A stretch of DNA of 64,000 nt from Nocardioides lijunqiniae (lineage in GTDB: Bacteria; Actinomycetota; Actinomycetes; Propionibacteriales; Nocardioidaceae), in contig NZ_JACJGM010000023.1 in the NCBI RefSeq assembly GCF_015024225.1, positions 1 through 64,000 on the forward strand, given 5' to 3'. The notes beneath the pieces were generated by a model. It was not told the DNA's origin, did no database searches, and saw nothing but the letters and a program-made list of their open reading frames with translations. Position 1 is the stretch's first letter. Each line of letters starts with the position of its first letter. Below, piece after piece: positions 45,497 through 54,148 of this stretch. Position numbers and translations under genes: made by a program.

Positions 45497-46883
45497 CGTC
45501 CTCCCGACCCGCGCGCTGCGGGCCGCGGTCGCCGGTCTCTCCTGCTGCCTGGCCCTCGCCGGCTGCACCGGCTCCTCGAGCGACGGCGCGCCGCCCGCCC
45601 CGAGCGACGCCGCGTCCGGCGCCGCCGCCCCGGCGCCGGTGCCGCCGGACCTGCTCCAGGCGTTCGGAGGCGTGCTGGAGCGACGCTCCGCCGCGCTCCT
45701 CGGCGGTGACCTGACGGCGTTCCGCCGTGACGTCGCGCGCGCCGGCGGCTTCCGGGCCGCCCAGGAGACCTACTTCGACAACCTCCAGCAGCTGCCGCTG
45801 GCCACGGTGTCCTACCGCGTCGACCCCGCCAGCCTGGTGCGCCGCGGGGACGCCTACTGGGTGGCCGTCCACGTGACCCTCCAGCTCGAGGGCTACGACA
45901 CCGCCCCGGTGGAGTCCGTCGACCGCTACCGCTTCTCGGCGTCGCGCAGGGACGACACCCGGTTCGTGCTCAGCTCGGTGGAGGACGCCGCCTGGGAGGA
46001 GCGCCAGGAGGTGCGGCCGCAGCCGTGGGACCTCGGTCCGATCGAGGTGCGTGAGGGCACCGGGGTGCTCGGGATCTTCGACGCCGGCAGCGTGGGGGCC
46101 GCCGGGCCGCTGCTGCGCTCCGTCGAGGACGGCGCGGCCGACGTCGCCGTCCGGGTGCCCTACCCCTGGGACGGGCGCGTGGTGGTCTACGCGCTGTCGG
46201 ACCCCACGTTCCTCACGACGCTCGACGACGTGCCCGGAGGGGACCCCGAGGCGCTCGACGCCCTCACGTTCCCGGTGGCCACGGCTCCGGGGAGCCCCAC
46301 GGTCGCCTCGACCCGCTTCCTGCTGAGCCCGGCCATGGTGGGGCGCGACGGCCCCGAGCGGGACCGGCTGGTGCGCCACGAGCTGACCCACGTGGCGCTG
46401 GGCCAGCTCGACGACCAGGCGCCGCTGTGGCTGAGCGAGGGGATCGCGGAGTACGTCTCCGTGCAGCCGCTGGCGCCGGAGGACCGGCGCGTCGAGAGCG
46501 CGGCGCTCGAGGCGGCCGAGGCCGGGGTCGACGACCTGCCGGCGGACAAGACCTTCAACGACGCCGACTCCGCCGTCCACTACGGGCTGTCCTGGTGGGC
46601 GTGCGAGTACCTCGCGCTGACCTACGGCGAGTCGGCGCTGTGGTCGCTGGTCGACCAGCTCGCGACGCCGGGGACCGACCCGGACGAGCTGCTGCGCTCC
46701 TTCCTGGGCCTCAGTCCCCGCCAGCTGGCCCGTCGAGGGGCGAGGCTGATGATCACGACGTTCGACCCCTCGTTCCTCGAGCCGGAGCCGACTCCCTCGC
46801 CGTCGCCCACACCCACCCCGACGGCCCCTGCTGCGACGCCCTCGGCGAGCCCGTCCGCGAGCGCCTCGGTGCCGCCGGGCTGA
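45477..46883 (+). CDS. Lipoprotein metallopeptidase (MA clan-like)
   Basis: 468 aa. Signal peptide with lipobox LALAGC (Cys about 30). HELTH (about 303-307) supplies two zinc-ligand His and the catalytic Glu; the third ligand is likely the Glu in WLSEGIAEY about 18 residues on, the gluzincin pattern. The C-terminus is a Pro/Ser/Thr tail ([17 protein letters not shown]) like a cell-wall spacer. ATG overlaps the dxs gene by 20 bases. An extracytoplasmic zinc peptidase is likely; substrate unknown. Confidence 0.75.
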   Translation: MSTSSADVLPTRALRAAVAGLSCCLALAGCTGSSSDGAPPAPSDAASGAAAPAPVPPDLLQAFGGVLERRSAALLGGDLTAFRRDVARAGGFRAAQETYFDNLQQLPLATVSYRVDPASLVRRGDAYWVAVHVTLQLEGYDTAPVESVDRYRFSASRRDDTRFVLSSVEDAAWEERQEVRPQPWDLGPIEVREGTGVLGIFDAGSVGAAGPLLRSVEDGAADVAVRVPYPWDGRVVVYALSDPTFLTTLDDVPGGDPEALDALTFPVATAPGSPTVASTRFLLSPAMVGRDGPERDRLVRHELTHVALGQLDDQAPLWLSEGIAEYVSVQPLAPEDRRVESAALEAAEAGVDDLPADKTFNDADSAVHYGLSWWACEYLALTYGESALWSLVDQLATPGTDPDELLRSFLGLSPRQLARRGARLMITTFDPSFLEPEPTPSPSPTPTPTAPAATPSASPSASASVPPG

Positions 46884-46972
46884 GCGCGGCGGCCCGCCGG
46901 CGGGCTGTGGGGCGGGTCACCCCGGGCCCGGACCGCCGTACGGCATGTGGCGCGTGGGCATATCGTTCCCTC

Positions 46973-47926
46973 GTGACCTCCGAACCCCGGCTCGTGCACA
47001 TCGTCGACGACGTCCCCGAGCTCGAGGACACCTCCGCGCTGACGATGGTCGTGGTGCTCGACGGCTTCCTCGACGCCGGCAGCGCCGCGGCGATCTCCAG
47101 CCGCTTCCTCGTGCAGCTCACCGAGGGACGCGACGGGCGTGACGCCGGACCCGTGGTCGCGACGTTCGACGTCGACCAGTTCCACGACTACCGCGCCCGC
47201 CGGCCGGCGATGTCGTTCGTGCGCGACCACTACGAGGCCTACGACGCGCCACGCCTGGTCGTCCGGCTGCTGCACGACTCCGGTGACACCCCCTACCTGC
47301 TGCTGCAGGGCCCCGAGCCCGACAACCGGTGGGAGGCCTTCGCCCGGGCCGTCCGCGAGGTCGTGGAGCGCTTCGGCGTGACGCGCGTGGTCAGCCTCGG
47401 CTCGGTGCCGATGGCGGTGCCGCACACGCGTCCGGTCGCGATCACCCACCACGCCAACAACCCCGACCTTCTGACCGGCGAGAGCCCGTGGCGCGGCGAG
47501 CTGCGGATCCCGAGCAGCGCCCAGTCGCTGCTCGAGGTGCGCCTGGGGGAGTGGGGTCACGACGCGCTGGGCTACGTCGCGCACATCCCGCACTACCTCG
47601 CCCAGCTCGACTACCCGCGGGCGTCGCTGTCGCTGATGGAGCAGCTCGAGCTCGGCGGGCGGCTCACCTTGGACCTGACCGTCGTACGGGAGGAGGCGGA
47701 GGCGCGCGAGGACGAGATCACCCACTACCTCAGCGCCAACGAGGAGGTCGCGGACGTCGTCGACGCCCTGGAGCGCCAGTACGACGCCTTCGAGCGCGCG
47801 GAGGAGTCCGGCAGCAGCCTGCTGGCCGAGAACCAGCCGCTGCCCACGGGCGACGAGCTCGGCAAGGAGTTCGAGCAGTTCCTGGCCGGCCTGGAGGGCC
47901 CGGACGACGAGCCGGGCAGCCGCTAG
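46973..47926 (+). CDS. PAC2 family protein
   Basis: 317 aa. Purine-nucleoside-phosphorylase-like PAC2 fold (about 20-260) with VVVLDGFLDAGSAAA and LGSVPMAVPHTRP, related to proteasome assembly chaperone 2 and archaeal/actinobacterial PAC2 proteins, plus a helical C-terminal tail. Function in bacteria is unclear. GTG 46973 has TATCGT ending 6 bases upstream. The stop shares a base with the start of the first tesB gene. Confidence 0.85.
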   Translation: MTSEPRLVHIVDDVPELEDTSALTMVVVLDGFLDAGSAAAISSRFLVQLTEGRDGRDAGPVVATFDVDQFHDYRARRPAMSFVRDHYEAYDAPRLVVRLLHDSGDTPYLLLQGPEPDNRWEAFARAVREVVERFGVTRVVSLGSVPMAVPHTRPVAITHHANNPDLLTGESPWRGELRIPSSAQSLLEVRLGEWGHDALGYVAHIPHYLAQLDYPRASLSLMEQLELGGRLTLDLTVVREEAEAREDEITHYLSANEEVADVVDALERQYDAFERAEESGSSLLAENQPLPTGDELGKEFEQFLAGLEGPDDEPGSR

Positions 47927-48804
47927 TGCCGCGCAACGCCGAGGAGCTGGTGCAGCTCCTCGACCTGGAGCGCCTCGACGACAACCTGTTCCGCGGCCGG
48001 CAGATGCCCTCGGCGCTGCCTCGCGTGTTCGGGGGGCAGGCCGCGGCGCAGGCAATAGTGGCCGCGACGCGCACCGTGGACCCGGCCTACGCCGTGCACT
48101 CGCTGCACTCCTACTTCCTGCAGCCCGGTGACACCGAGGCGCCGACGATCTTCGACGTCGAGACCCTGCGCGACGGCAAGTCGTTCGCGACGCGGCGCGT
48201 CCTGGCCCGCCAGCACGGGCGACCGATCTACGCGCTGACGGCCAACTTCCAGCGGCCCGAGGAGGGCTACGAGCACGCCGAGCCGATGCCGACGGTCGTC
48301 CCGCCCGAGGAGGCCGTGGACGCGCGCGCGGCGAGCCGGGCACTCGACCCGGGGCGCGACACGACGCACGACTCGGAGTGGGACGTCGTCGACTTCCGCT
48401 ACGTCGGCAGCTCCGCCGACGGGCGCCTGGCGCCGGACGACGATCACCCGGCGCGCCAGCAGTTCTGGCTGCGAGTGTCCTCCGCGCTGCCGGACGACCC
48501 GTTCTGGCACGTCGCGGCGTTCACCTACCTCTCGGACATGACGCTCATGGGGGCGGCGCTGGCGCCCCACGGCGTCCGGATGGGCGACGAGGACATGCTC
48601 ATCGCCTCGCTCGACCACTCCGTGTGGTTCCACCGGCCCTTCCGTGCCGACCAGTGGTGGCTCTACGACCAGGTCTCCCCGTCGGCCGCGGGCGGGCGCG
48701 GGCTGGTGCTGGCCAAGGTCTACACGCAGGACGGCACGCTCGCGGCGAGCGTGGCCCAGGAGGCGCTGCTGCGCCGCCGTACGGCACCAGGAGGCGGCTC
48801 GTGA
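47926..48804 (+). CDS. tesB: Acyl-CoA thioesterase II (TesB), copy 1
   Basis: 292 aa double hot-dog thioesterase hydrolysing acyl-CoA to fatty acid and CoA. Family phrases VFGGQAAAQAI, VHSLHSYFLQPGD, FATRRVLARQHGRPIY, SLDHSVWFHRPFRADQWWLY and GGRGLVLAKVYTQDG are all present. GTG 47926 shares its first base with the PAC2 stop. A second, clearly homologous copy follows with a 4-base overlap; they probably arose by tandem duplication and may have different chain-length preferences. Confidence 0.92.
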   Translation: MPRNAEELVQLLDLERLDDNLFRGRQMPSALPRVFGGQAAAQAIVAATRTVDPAYAVHSLHSYFLQPGDTEAPTIFDVETLRDGKSFATRRVLARQHGRPIYALTANFQRPEEGYEHAEPMPTVVPPEEAVDARAASRALDPGRDTTHDSEWDVVDFRYVGSSADGRLAPDDDHPARQQFWLRVSSALPDDPFWHVAAFTYLSDMTLMGAALAPHGVRMGDEDMLIASLDHSVWFHRPFRADQWWLYDQVSPSAAGGRGLVLAKVYTQDGTLAASVAQEALLRRRTAPGGGS

Positions 48805-49679
48805 GCGAACCGGACGCCTCGGCGCAGCTCGCGACGGACGAGCTGGTGCGCCTGCTCGACCTCGAGCGCCTCGACGAGGACCTCTTCCGCGGCGCCCAGC
48901 CCGACTCCGCGCGAGCGCGGGTCTACGGCGGCCAGGTGGCGGCCCAGGCGATGATCGCCGGCGCTCGGACCGTCGACCGGGAGTACACCGTGCACTCGCT
49001 GCACTCCTACTTCCTGCTGCCCGGCGACTACCAGGTGCCCATCATCTACGACGTCGAGCGGATCCGCGACGGGCGCGCGTTCGCCACGCGCCGCGTCGTC
49101 GCCCGCCAGCACGGGCGCCCGATCTACTACCAGACGCTGAACTTCCAGCGCGACGAGGACGGCTTCTCCCACCAGGACGCCATGCCCGCCGTCGGCGCGC
49201 CGGAGGACGGGCTCGACCTCGTCGAGCTGATGCGCGGGCGCGGCAACGAGGACGCCGACGCGCTGGGCAAGGAGTGGTCGGCGCTGGACGTGCGCTACCT
49301 CGGCAACTCGCGCATCGGCCTGCCCGCCGACCCCGAGCACCCGGCGCAGGCGCGGATGTGGATCCGCGTCACCGGCGCGCTCGGCGACGACCCGCTGGAG
49401 CACCTGGCGGTCTTCACCTACGCCAGCGACGTGAGCCTGCTGGGGGCGTCCCTGGCCGCCCACGACGCCGACCCGACCAAGACGATGATGGCCTCGCTGG
49501 ACCACGCCCTGTGGTTCCACCGGCCGTTCCGCGCCGACGAGTGGTGGCTCTACGACCAGTGGTCGCCCTCGGCGAGCGGCGGGCGCGGGCTGTCGTTCGG
49601 ACGGGTCTTCCGGCAGGACGGCACCCTGGTGGCCACCGCGGCCCAGGAGGGCCTGATCCGGCCGCGGCGGCCGCGCTAG
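48801..49679 (+). CDS. tesB: Acyl-CoA thioesterase II (TesB), copy 2
   Basis: 292 aa, exactly the length of copy 1, with the same motifs (VYGGQVAAQAM, VHSLHSYFLLPGD, SLDHALWFHRPFRADEWWLY). Differs mainly in the middle loop. GTG overlaps the stop of copy 1 (GTGA). The operon PAC2-tesB-tesB is convergent with the HtdX gene, so the thioesterases face a fatty-acyl locus. Confidence 0.92.
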   Translation: MSEPDASAQLATDELVRLLDLERLDEDLFRGAQPDSARARVYGGQVAAQAMIAGARTVDREYTVHSLHSYFLLPGDYQVPIIYDVERIRDGRAFATRRVVARQHGRPIYYQTLNFQRDEDGFSHQDAMPAVGAPEDGLDLVELMRGRGNEDADALGKEWSALDVRYLGNSRIGLPADPEHPAQARMWIRVTGALGDDPLEHLAVFTYASDVSLLGASLAAHDADPTKTMMASLDHALWFHRPFRADEWWLYDQWSPSASGGRGLSFGRVFRQDGTLVATAAQEGLIRPRRPR

Positions 49680-49704
49680 TCCGTCGTACGTCGGTGGGCG
49701 GGGC

Positions 49705-50550
49705 TCAGAGCGCGGTGGTGGCTCCGGCGAGGTGCGGGGCCCCCGAGCGCGGGCTGCTGAGCCCGAACGCGTAGCCCTCCTCGGTCGGGCGCGACCCGAA
49801 CGCCACCGTGCCGGGCAGCAGGATCGGCTTCTTGAAGGCCACGTCGACGCGGACGTGCTGAGGCAGCCGGTTCTCCAGGGCGCCCACGCAGCGCGCCATG
49901 CTCCACATGCCGTGGGCGATCTGGCGCGGGAAGCCCAGCGCCTTGGCGGTCAGCGCGTAGAGATGGATCGGGTTGTGGTCGCCGGAGACGGAGGCGTAGC
50001 GGCGGCCCAGGTCGCCGGCCAGCCGCCACTCGGTGCCGGTCGGGGCAGCGGCCGGGAGGGACGTGCCGCCGGGCGCCGTCTCGTCGCCGCGTCCACGACG
50101 CAGGAACGTCGAGGTCTCCTCCCAGACCAGCTCGCCGCGGGAGTGGACCTTCGTGACCATGTCGAAGGCGCGTCCCTTGGCGTGCGGGCGCAGGTGCTCG
50201 GCGTGGGCGGTCACCTGGAGCTGCTCGGTGACGGCGATCGCACGGTGCTGGGTGATCGAGTTCTCGAGGTGGACGGTGCCGATGGCCGGGAACGGGAACG
50301 AGGCGTCGGTCATGATCTGCATGTGCAGCCCGAACGCCAGCAGGTGCGGGTAGGGCAGCGGCAGGACGTCCTTGCGCGGGAAGCCGCACAGGGCGGCGTA
50401 CGCCGCGGCGTGCTCGACGTCGACCTCGACGTCGTAGCGGCTCAGGGTGAGGTCGGGCAGGTCGCCGCCGCTCTTGCGGATGCCCGGCAGCAGGTTGACC
50501 CCGGGGACCGCCGGCAGCGCCGCCTTCACCATCACGGGCAGGCCGGCCAC
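49705..50550 (-). CDS. htdX: 3-hydroxyacyl-thioester dehydratase (MaoC family, HtdX-like)
   Basis: 281 aa double hot-dog. The hydratase motif SVSGDHNPIHLYALTAKALG in the second half carries the catalytic Asp and His that hydrate or dehydrate enoyl/3-hydroxyacyl-CoA (or ACP). Gene order htdX-fabG4-fadA2 equals M. tuberculosis Rv0241c-Rv0243. The GTG start (50550) is one base from the fabG4 stop (50552), so translation is coupled. Chain-length specificity is unknown. Confidence 0.88.
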   Translation of the reverse strand: MAGLPVMVKAALPAVPGVNLLPGIRKSGGDLPDLTLSRYDVEVDVEHAAAYAALCGFPRKDVLPLPYPHLLAFGLHMQIMTDASFPFPAIGTVHLENSITQHRAIAVTEQLQVTAHAEHLRPHAKGRAFDMVTKVHSRGELVWEETSTFLRRGRGDETAPGGTSLPAAAPTGTEWRLAGDLGRRYASVSGDHNPIHLYALTAKALGFPRQIAHGMWSMARCVGALENRLPQHVRVDVAFKKPILLPGTVAFGSRPTEEGYAFGLSSPRSGAPHLAGATTAL

Positions 50551-50551
50551 G

Positions 50552-51886
50552 TCAGGCGCCCAGCATCATCTGGCCGCACACGCGGACGACGTTGCCGTTG
50601 ACGGCGGTCGACGCGGGGTTGGCGTACCAGGCGATGGTCTCGGCGACGTCGACCGGGAGCCCGCCCTGGGACATGGCGTTGAGCCGCTGTCCGACCTCGC
50701 GCGTCGCGAACGGCACGGCCGCCGTCATCTGCGTGATGATGAAGCCGGGAGCGACGGCGTTGACGGTGATGCCGTCGGTGAGCTCGTCGGCCAGGGAGTC
50801 GACCAGCCCGATGACGCCGGCCTTGGAGGTCGCGTAGTTGGTCTGGCCGACGTTGCCCGCGATGCCGGCGATGCTGGCGACCCCGACGATCGAGCCACCG
50901 GCGTTGACCACGCCCTGGTCGAGCAGCTCGCGGCTGATGAGCTCGGGTGCGGTGAGGTTGACGGCGATCACGGAGTCCCAGCGGGCGTCGTCCATGTTGG
51001 CGAGCTTGCGGTCGCGGGTGATGCCGGCGTTGTGGACGACGACGTCGACGCCGCCGTGCTTCTCCTTGAGGTGGTGCGCGATCCGCTGCGGCGCGTCCTT
51101 GCCGGTGATGTCGAGCGTGAGCCAGTCGCCGTCGAGCTCCTTCATCAGCGACTGCAGCTCGCTGGCGGCCTGCGGGACGTCGACGCCGAGCACGGTCGCG
51201 CCGTCGCGGTGCAGCACGCGCGCGATCTGCTCGCCGATGCCGCGGCTCGCGCCGGTGACCAGGGCGACCTTGCCGGCGAGGGGCTTGGCCCAGTCCGTGA
51301 CCGTGGGGGCGTCGGTGGTGCCGTGGGCGCCGATGCGGACGACCTGGCCCGAGACGTAGGCGGACTTGGGGGAGAGCAGGAAGGCCAGCGTGCTGCTCAC
51401 GGCACCCTCCGCGCCGTCGGCGACGTAGACGAGCTGGACGGTGCCGCCGCGGCCGATCTCCTTCCCGAGGCTGCGCGTGAAGCCCTCCAGAGCCCGCTGG
51501 GCGACCCGCTCGGCGCCGCTCACCGCCTCCGGCGGCGTGCCGATGACGACCACGCGCGGGCAGCTCTCGAGGCTGCGGAGCACCGGGGTGAAGAACTCGC
51601 GGAGCGCGTGCAGGTCGGTGGTCGAGGTGAGGCCCGTGGCGTCGAAGACCAGACCCTTGAACCGGGCGCCCTCCTCGACGGTCTCGGTGGAGGCGATCCC
51701 GAGGGTGTCCAGCAACTCGGACAGCGACTCGGCGAGGCGCCCGCGGCCGCCGAGGAGGACGGTGCCGTCCACGAGCGGGGCGCCCTCGGTGTAGCGCTCG
51801 AGCGGGGTGGGTGCGGGCAGGCCGAGGTTCTTGACCAGCAGCTTGCCGAGGGGGGACCGGGTGAAGCCCTGGTAGCGGTCGCTCAT
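50552..51886 (-). CDS. fabG4: High-molecular-weight 3-oxoacyl reductase (FabG4-like)
   Basis: 444 aa. The N-terminal degenerate Rossmann domain (about 1-205) is the mark of FabG4-type (HMW FabG) enzymes; the C-terminal catalytic SDR has VTGASRGIGEQIARVL (about 218-233), VASIAG and NYATSKAG (Ser, Tyr, Lys). It uses NAD(H) to reduce or oxidise 3-oxoacyl/3-hydroxyacyl-CoA or ACP. GGAGG lies upstream of ATG 51886. Divergent from fadA2 with 127 bases between, as in mycobacteria. Confidence 0.92.
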   Translation of the reverse strand: MSDRYQGFTRSPLGKLLVKNLGLPAPTPLERYTEGAPLVDGTVLLGGRGRLAESLSELLDTLGIASTETVEEGARFKGLVFDATGLTSTTDLHALREFFTPVLRSLESCPRVVVIGTPPEAVSGAERVAQRALEGFTRSLGKEIGRGGTVQLVYVADGAEGAVSSTLAFLLSPKSAYVSGQVVRIGAHGTTDAPTVTDWAKPLAGKVALVTGASRGIGEQIARVLHRDGATVLGVDVPQAASELQSLMKELDGDWLTLDITGKDAPQRIAHHLKEKHGGVDVVVHNAGITRDRKLANMDDARWDSVIAVNLTAPELISRELLDQGVVNAGGSIVGVASIAGIAGNVGQTNYATSKAGVIGLVDSLADELTDGITVNAVAPGFIITQMTAAVPFATREVGQRLNAMSQGGLPVDVAETIAWYANPASTAVNGNVVRVCGQMMLGA

Positions 51887-51924
51887 GGGTGGGAGTCCTC
51901 CGAAGTCGTGGGTGTGCAGCCTCA

Positions 51925-51944
51925 TGCAACTCCAGGTGTAACTC
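51925..51944. promoter_or_regulatory. Candidate TetR half-sites in the fabG4-fadA2 intergenic region
   Basis: TGCAACTCC (51925-51933) repeats exactly the left part of the TetR operator at 54081-54099, and GTGTAACTC follows at 51936. Together they suggest that the TetR protein encoded at 53372 also controls this divergent pair. Half-site evidence only. Confidence 0.4.
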
Positions 51945-52013
51945 GGAGTCCATGTTTCGTGACCTGGCCCTCATTGGCTTCTCCGCGTGCGTCCCGCGAG
52001 GAAGGATGGGGTC

Positions 52014-53297
52014 ATGATCGAACGTACCCGTCGCGTCGCCGTCCTCGGCGGCAACCGGATCCCCTTCGCCCGCTCCAACACCGTCTACGCCGGGGTGTCC
52101 AACCAGGACATGCTCACGGCCGCGATCGACGGTCTCGTCGCGCGCTACGGCCTGGAGGGCGAGCGCATGGGGGAGGTGGTGGCCGGGGCCGTGCTCAAGC
52201 ACGCCCGCGACTTCAACCTGACCCGCGAGTCCGTCCTGGGCTCCAAGCTGTCGCCCGAGTCGCCGGCCACCGACATCCAGCAGGCCTGCGGCACCGGCCT
52301 GCAGGCGGCCATCCAGGTCGCCAACAAGATCGCGCTCGGCCAGATCGAGGTCGGCATCGCCGGCGGCACTGACACCACCTCCGACGCGCCGGTCGCGATC
52401 AGCGACCGGCTGCGCAAGAAGCTGATGAAGGTCAACGCGGCTCGCGACACCAAGTCGCGCCTGGCGGCGCTGGCCTCGATCCGCCCGGGTGACATCGGGA
52501 TCGAGATCCCGCAGAACGGCGAGCCGCGCACCCGGCTGTCGATGGGCGAGCACGCGGCGCTCACCGCCCTGGAGTGGCAGATCGGGCGTGAGGAGCAGGA
52601 CGAGCTCGCGGCAGCCTCGCACCAGCACCTGGCGCAGGCCTACGACGCCGGCTTCCTCGACGACCAGGTGACGCCCTTCCGCGGGGTCGAGCGCGACAAC
52701 AACCTGCGTCCGGACTCCTCGGTGGAGAAGCTGGGCAAGCTCAAGCCGGTCTTCGGCAAGGGGGAGGCGGCCACGATGACGGCCGGCAACTCCACGCCGC
52801 TCACCGACGGCGCCTCCGTCGTGCTGCTGGCCTCGGAGGAGTGGGCCGCGGAGCACGACCTCCCCGTCCTCGCCTACCTGACGGCCTACGAGACCGCCGC
52901 TGTCGACTACGTCCACGGCGGCGAGGGCCTGCTGATGGCCCCGGCGTACGCCATGGCGCGGATGCTCGAGCGCGAGGGTCTGGGACTGCAGGACTTCGAC
53001 TACTACGAGATCCACGAGGCGTTCGCCTCGCAGGTGCTCTCCACGCTGAAGGCCTGGGAGGACCCGGTGTTCTGCAAGGAGCGCCTCGGTCTCGACGAGC
53101 CCCTGGGATCCATCGACCGCGCGAAGCTCAACGTGCACGGGTCCTCGCTCGCTGCCGGACACCCGTTCGCGGCCACCGGCGGTCGGATCATCAACGTCCT
53201 GGCCAAGCTCTTGGCCGAGAAGGGCAGCGGGCGCGGCGTCATCTCCATCTGCGCCGCCGGCGGCCAGGGCGTGACTGCGATCCTCGAGCGCCCCTGA
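52014..53297 (+). CDS. fadA2: Acetyl-CoA acetyltransferase / thiolase (FadA2-like)
   Basis: 427 aa thiolase that cleaves 3-oxoacyl-CoA or condenses acyl-CoAs. Nucleophile Cys92 in QQACGTG; the C-terminal HEAFA, GHPFAATGGR (His) and ICAAGGQG (second Cys) complete the active site. AGGAAGG precedes ATG 52014. Syntenic with M. tuberculosis Rv0243. Completes a hydratase-dehydrogenase-thiolase set with HtdX and FabG4, and ends in a strong terminator. Confidence 0.93.
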   Translation: MIERTRRVAVLGGNRIPFARSNTVYAGVSNQDMLTAAIDGLVARYGLEGERMGEVVAGAVLKHARDFNLTRESVLGSKLSPESPATDIQQACGTGLQAAIQVANKIALGQIEVGIAGGTDTTSDAPVAISDRLRKKLMKVNAARDTKSRLAALASIRPGDIGIEIPQNGEPRTRLSMGEHAALTALEWQIGREEQDELAAASHQHLAQAYDAGFLDDQVTPFRGVERDNNLRPDSSVEKLGKLKPVFGKGEAATMTAGNSTPLTDGASVVLLASEEWAAEHDLPVLAYLTAYETAAVDYVHGGEGLLMAPAYAMARMLEREGLGLQDFDYYEIHEAFASQVLSTLKAWEDPVFCKERLGLDEPLGSIDRAKLNVHGSSLAAGHPFAATGGRIINVLAKLLAEKGSGRGVISICAAGGQGVTAILERP

Positions 53298-53317
53298 CCT
53301 CAGGAGCAGTGCTCGCT

Positions 53318-53359
53318 GCACCAGCGCCCGGCACCCATCAGGGGGCCGGGCGCTGGTGC
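53318..53359. terminator. Bidirectional terminator between fadA2 and tetR
   Basis: GCACCAGCGCCCGGC (53318-53332) pairs with its complement (53345-53359), a 15-bp perfect stem with a 12-base loop, between the convergent stops at 53297 and 53372. Confidence 0.8.
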
Positions 53360-53371
53360 GTGCGCTGTGGA

Positions 53372-54061
53372 TCAGCGCGTGACGAGGGCGAGCGCGGACG
53401 CCACGAGGTGGCTGCGCACCTGGTCGGGCGAGATCTCGCCGACGGTGGGGATCCCGGGCGCCGACTCCGCCACGAGGATCCCGACCCGCGCCAGCTGGAG
53501 CGCGCCCAGACCGCTCGCGTAGAGCATGTTGGCGAGCAGCGTCGCGTCACCGGTGTCAGCCGAGAAGTCGCCCGACTCCACGCCGGTCTCGATCACCGTC
53601 GAGAGGATGGTGAGGCAGGCCGAGATGCTGCGCCCGAGGCGGAAGAGCGCCCCCTCGGAGATCTCCTCGAGCAGCTCCGGTCCGCGTCGCCGCATCAGCG
53701 CCTGGGCGCAGTCGACGAAGGCCGGATGCTCGATTCCGTAGTCGACGAAGGAGCCGACGATCTCGGCCAGCGCGCCGCCCGGACCGTCACCGCGCCCGGC
53801 GGCGGCAGCCAGGGCGTCGCGCAGCTCGTCGAGGTAGCCGACCAGGGTGAGCGCGAAGAGCTCCTCCTTGCCGGTGAAGTGCCGGTAGACGATCGCGCGG
53901 TTGATGCCGACGGCTCGGGCGATGTCCTCGATCTGCGCGTCGCGCACCCCGCGCTCGTCGAAGAGCGTGCGGGTCGCGGCGATGATCTCGGCCTCGCGGG
54001 CGCGCCGACGAGCGGCACCTGCGCGGCGCCGGCCGTCGGTCTCAGGAGTCGTGCCAGGCAT
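53372..54061 (-). CDS. TetR family transcriptional regulator
   Basis: 229 aa. Helix-turn-helix (about 25-68): AATRTLFDERGVRDAQIEDI, then ARAVGINRAIVYRHFTGKEE. The C-terminal domain binds an unknown ligand, perhaps an acyl-CoA because it sits beside fadA2/fabG4. TACGCT ends 6 bases before ATG 54061 (leaderless), and a perfect palindrome lies upstream at 54081-54099, so it probably represses itself. Confidence 0.88.
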   Translation of the reverse strand: MPGTTPETDGRRRAGAARRRAREAEIIAATRTLFDERGVRDAQIEDIARAVGINRAIVYRHFTGKEELFALTLVGYLDELRDALAAAAGRGDGPGGALAEIVGSFVDYGIEHPAFVDCAQALMRRRGPELLEEISEGALFRLGRSISACLTILSTVIETGVESGDFSADTGDATLLANMLYASGLGALQLARVGILVAESAPGIPTVGEISPDQVRSHLVASALALVTR

Positions 54062-54080
54062 GCGCCCAGCGTAGACATTG

Positions 54081-54099
54081 GTGCAACTCCTAGTTGCAC
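54081..54099. promoter_or_regulatory. TetR operator, perfect inverted repeat
   Basis: GTGCAACT-CCT-AGTTGCAC, 8-base arms, about 20 bases upstream of the tetR start and in the expected -35 region. TGCAACTCC recurs between fabG4 and fadA2. Confidence 0.7.
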
Positions 54100-54148
54100 A
54101 GGTGTGACAGGTTCGGCGCGGCGGCGCCGCGCGGAGTGGACCGTCGGC

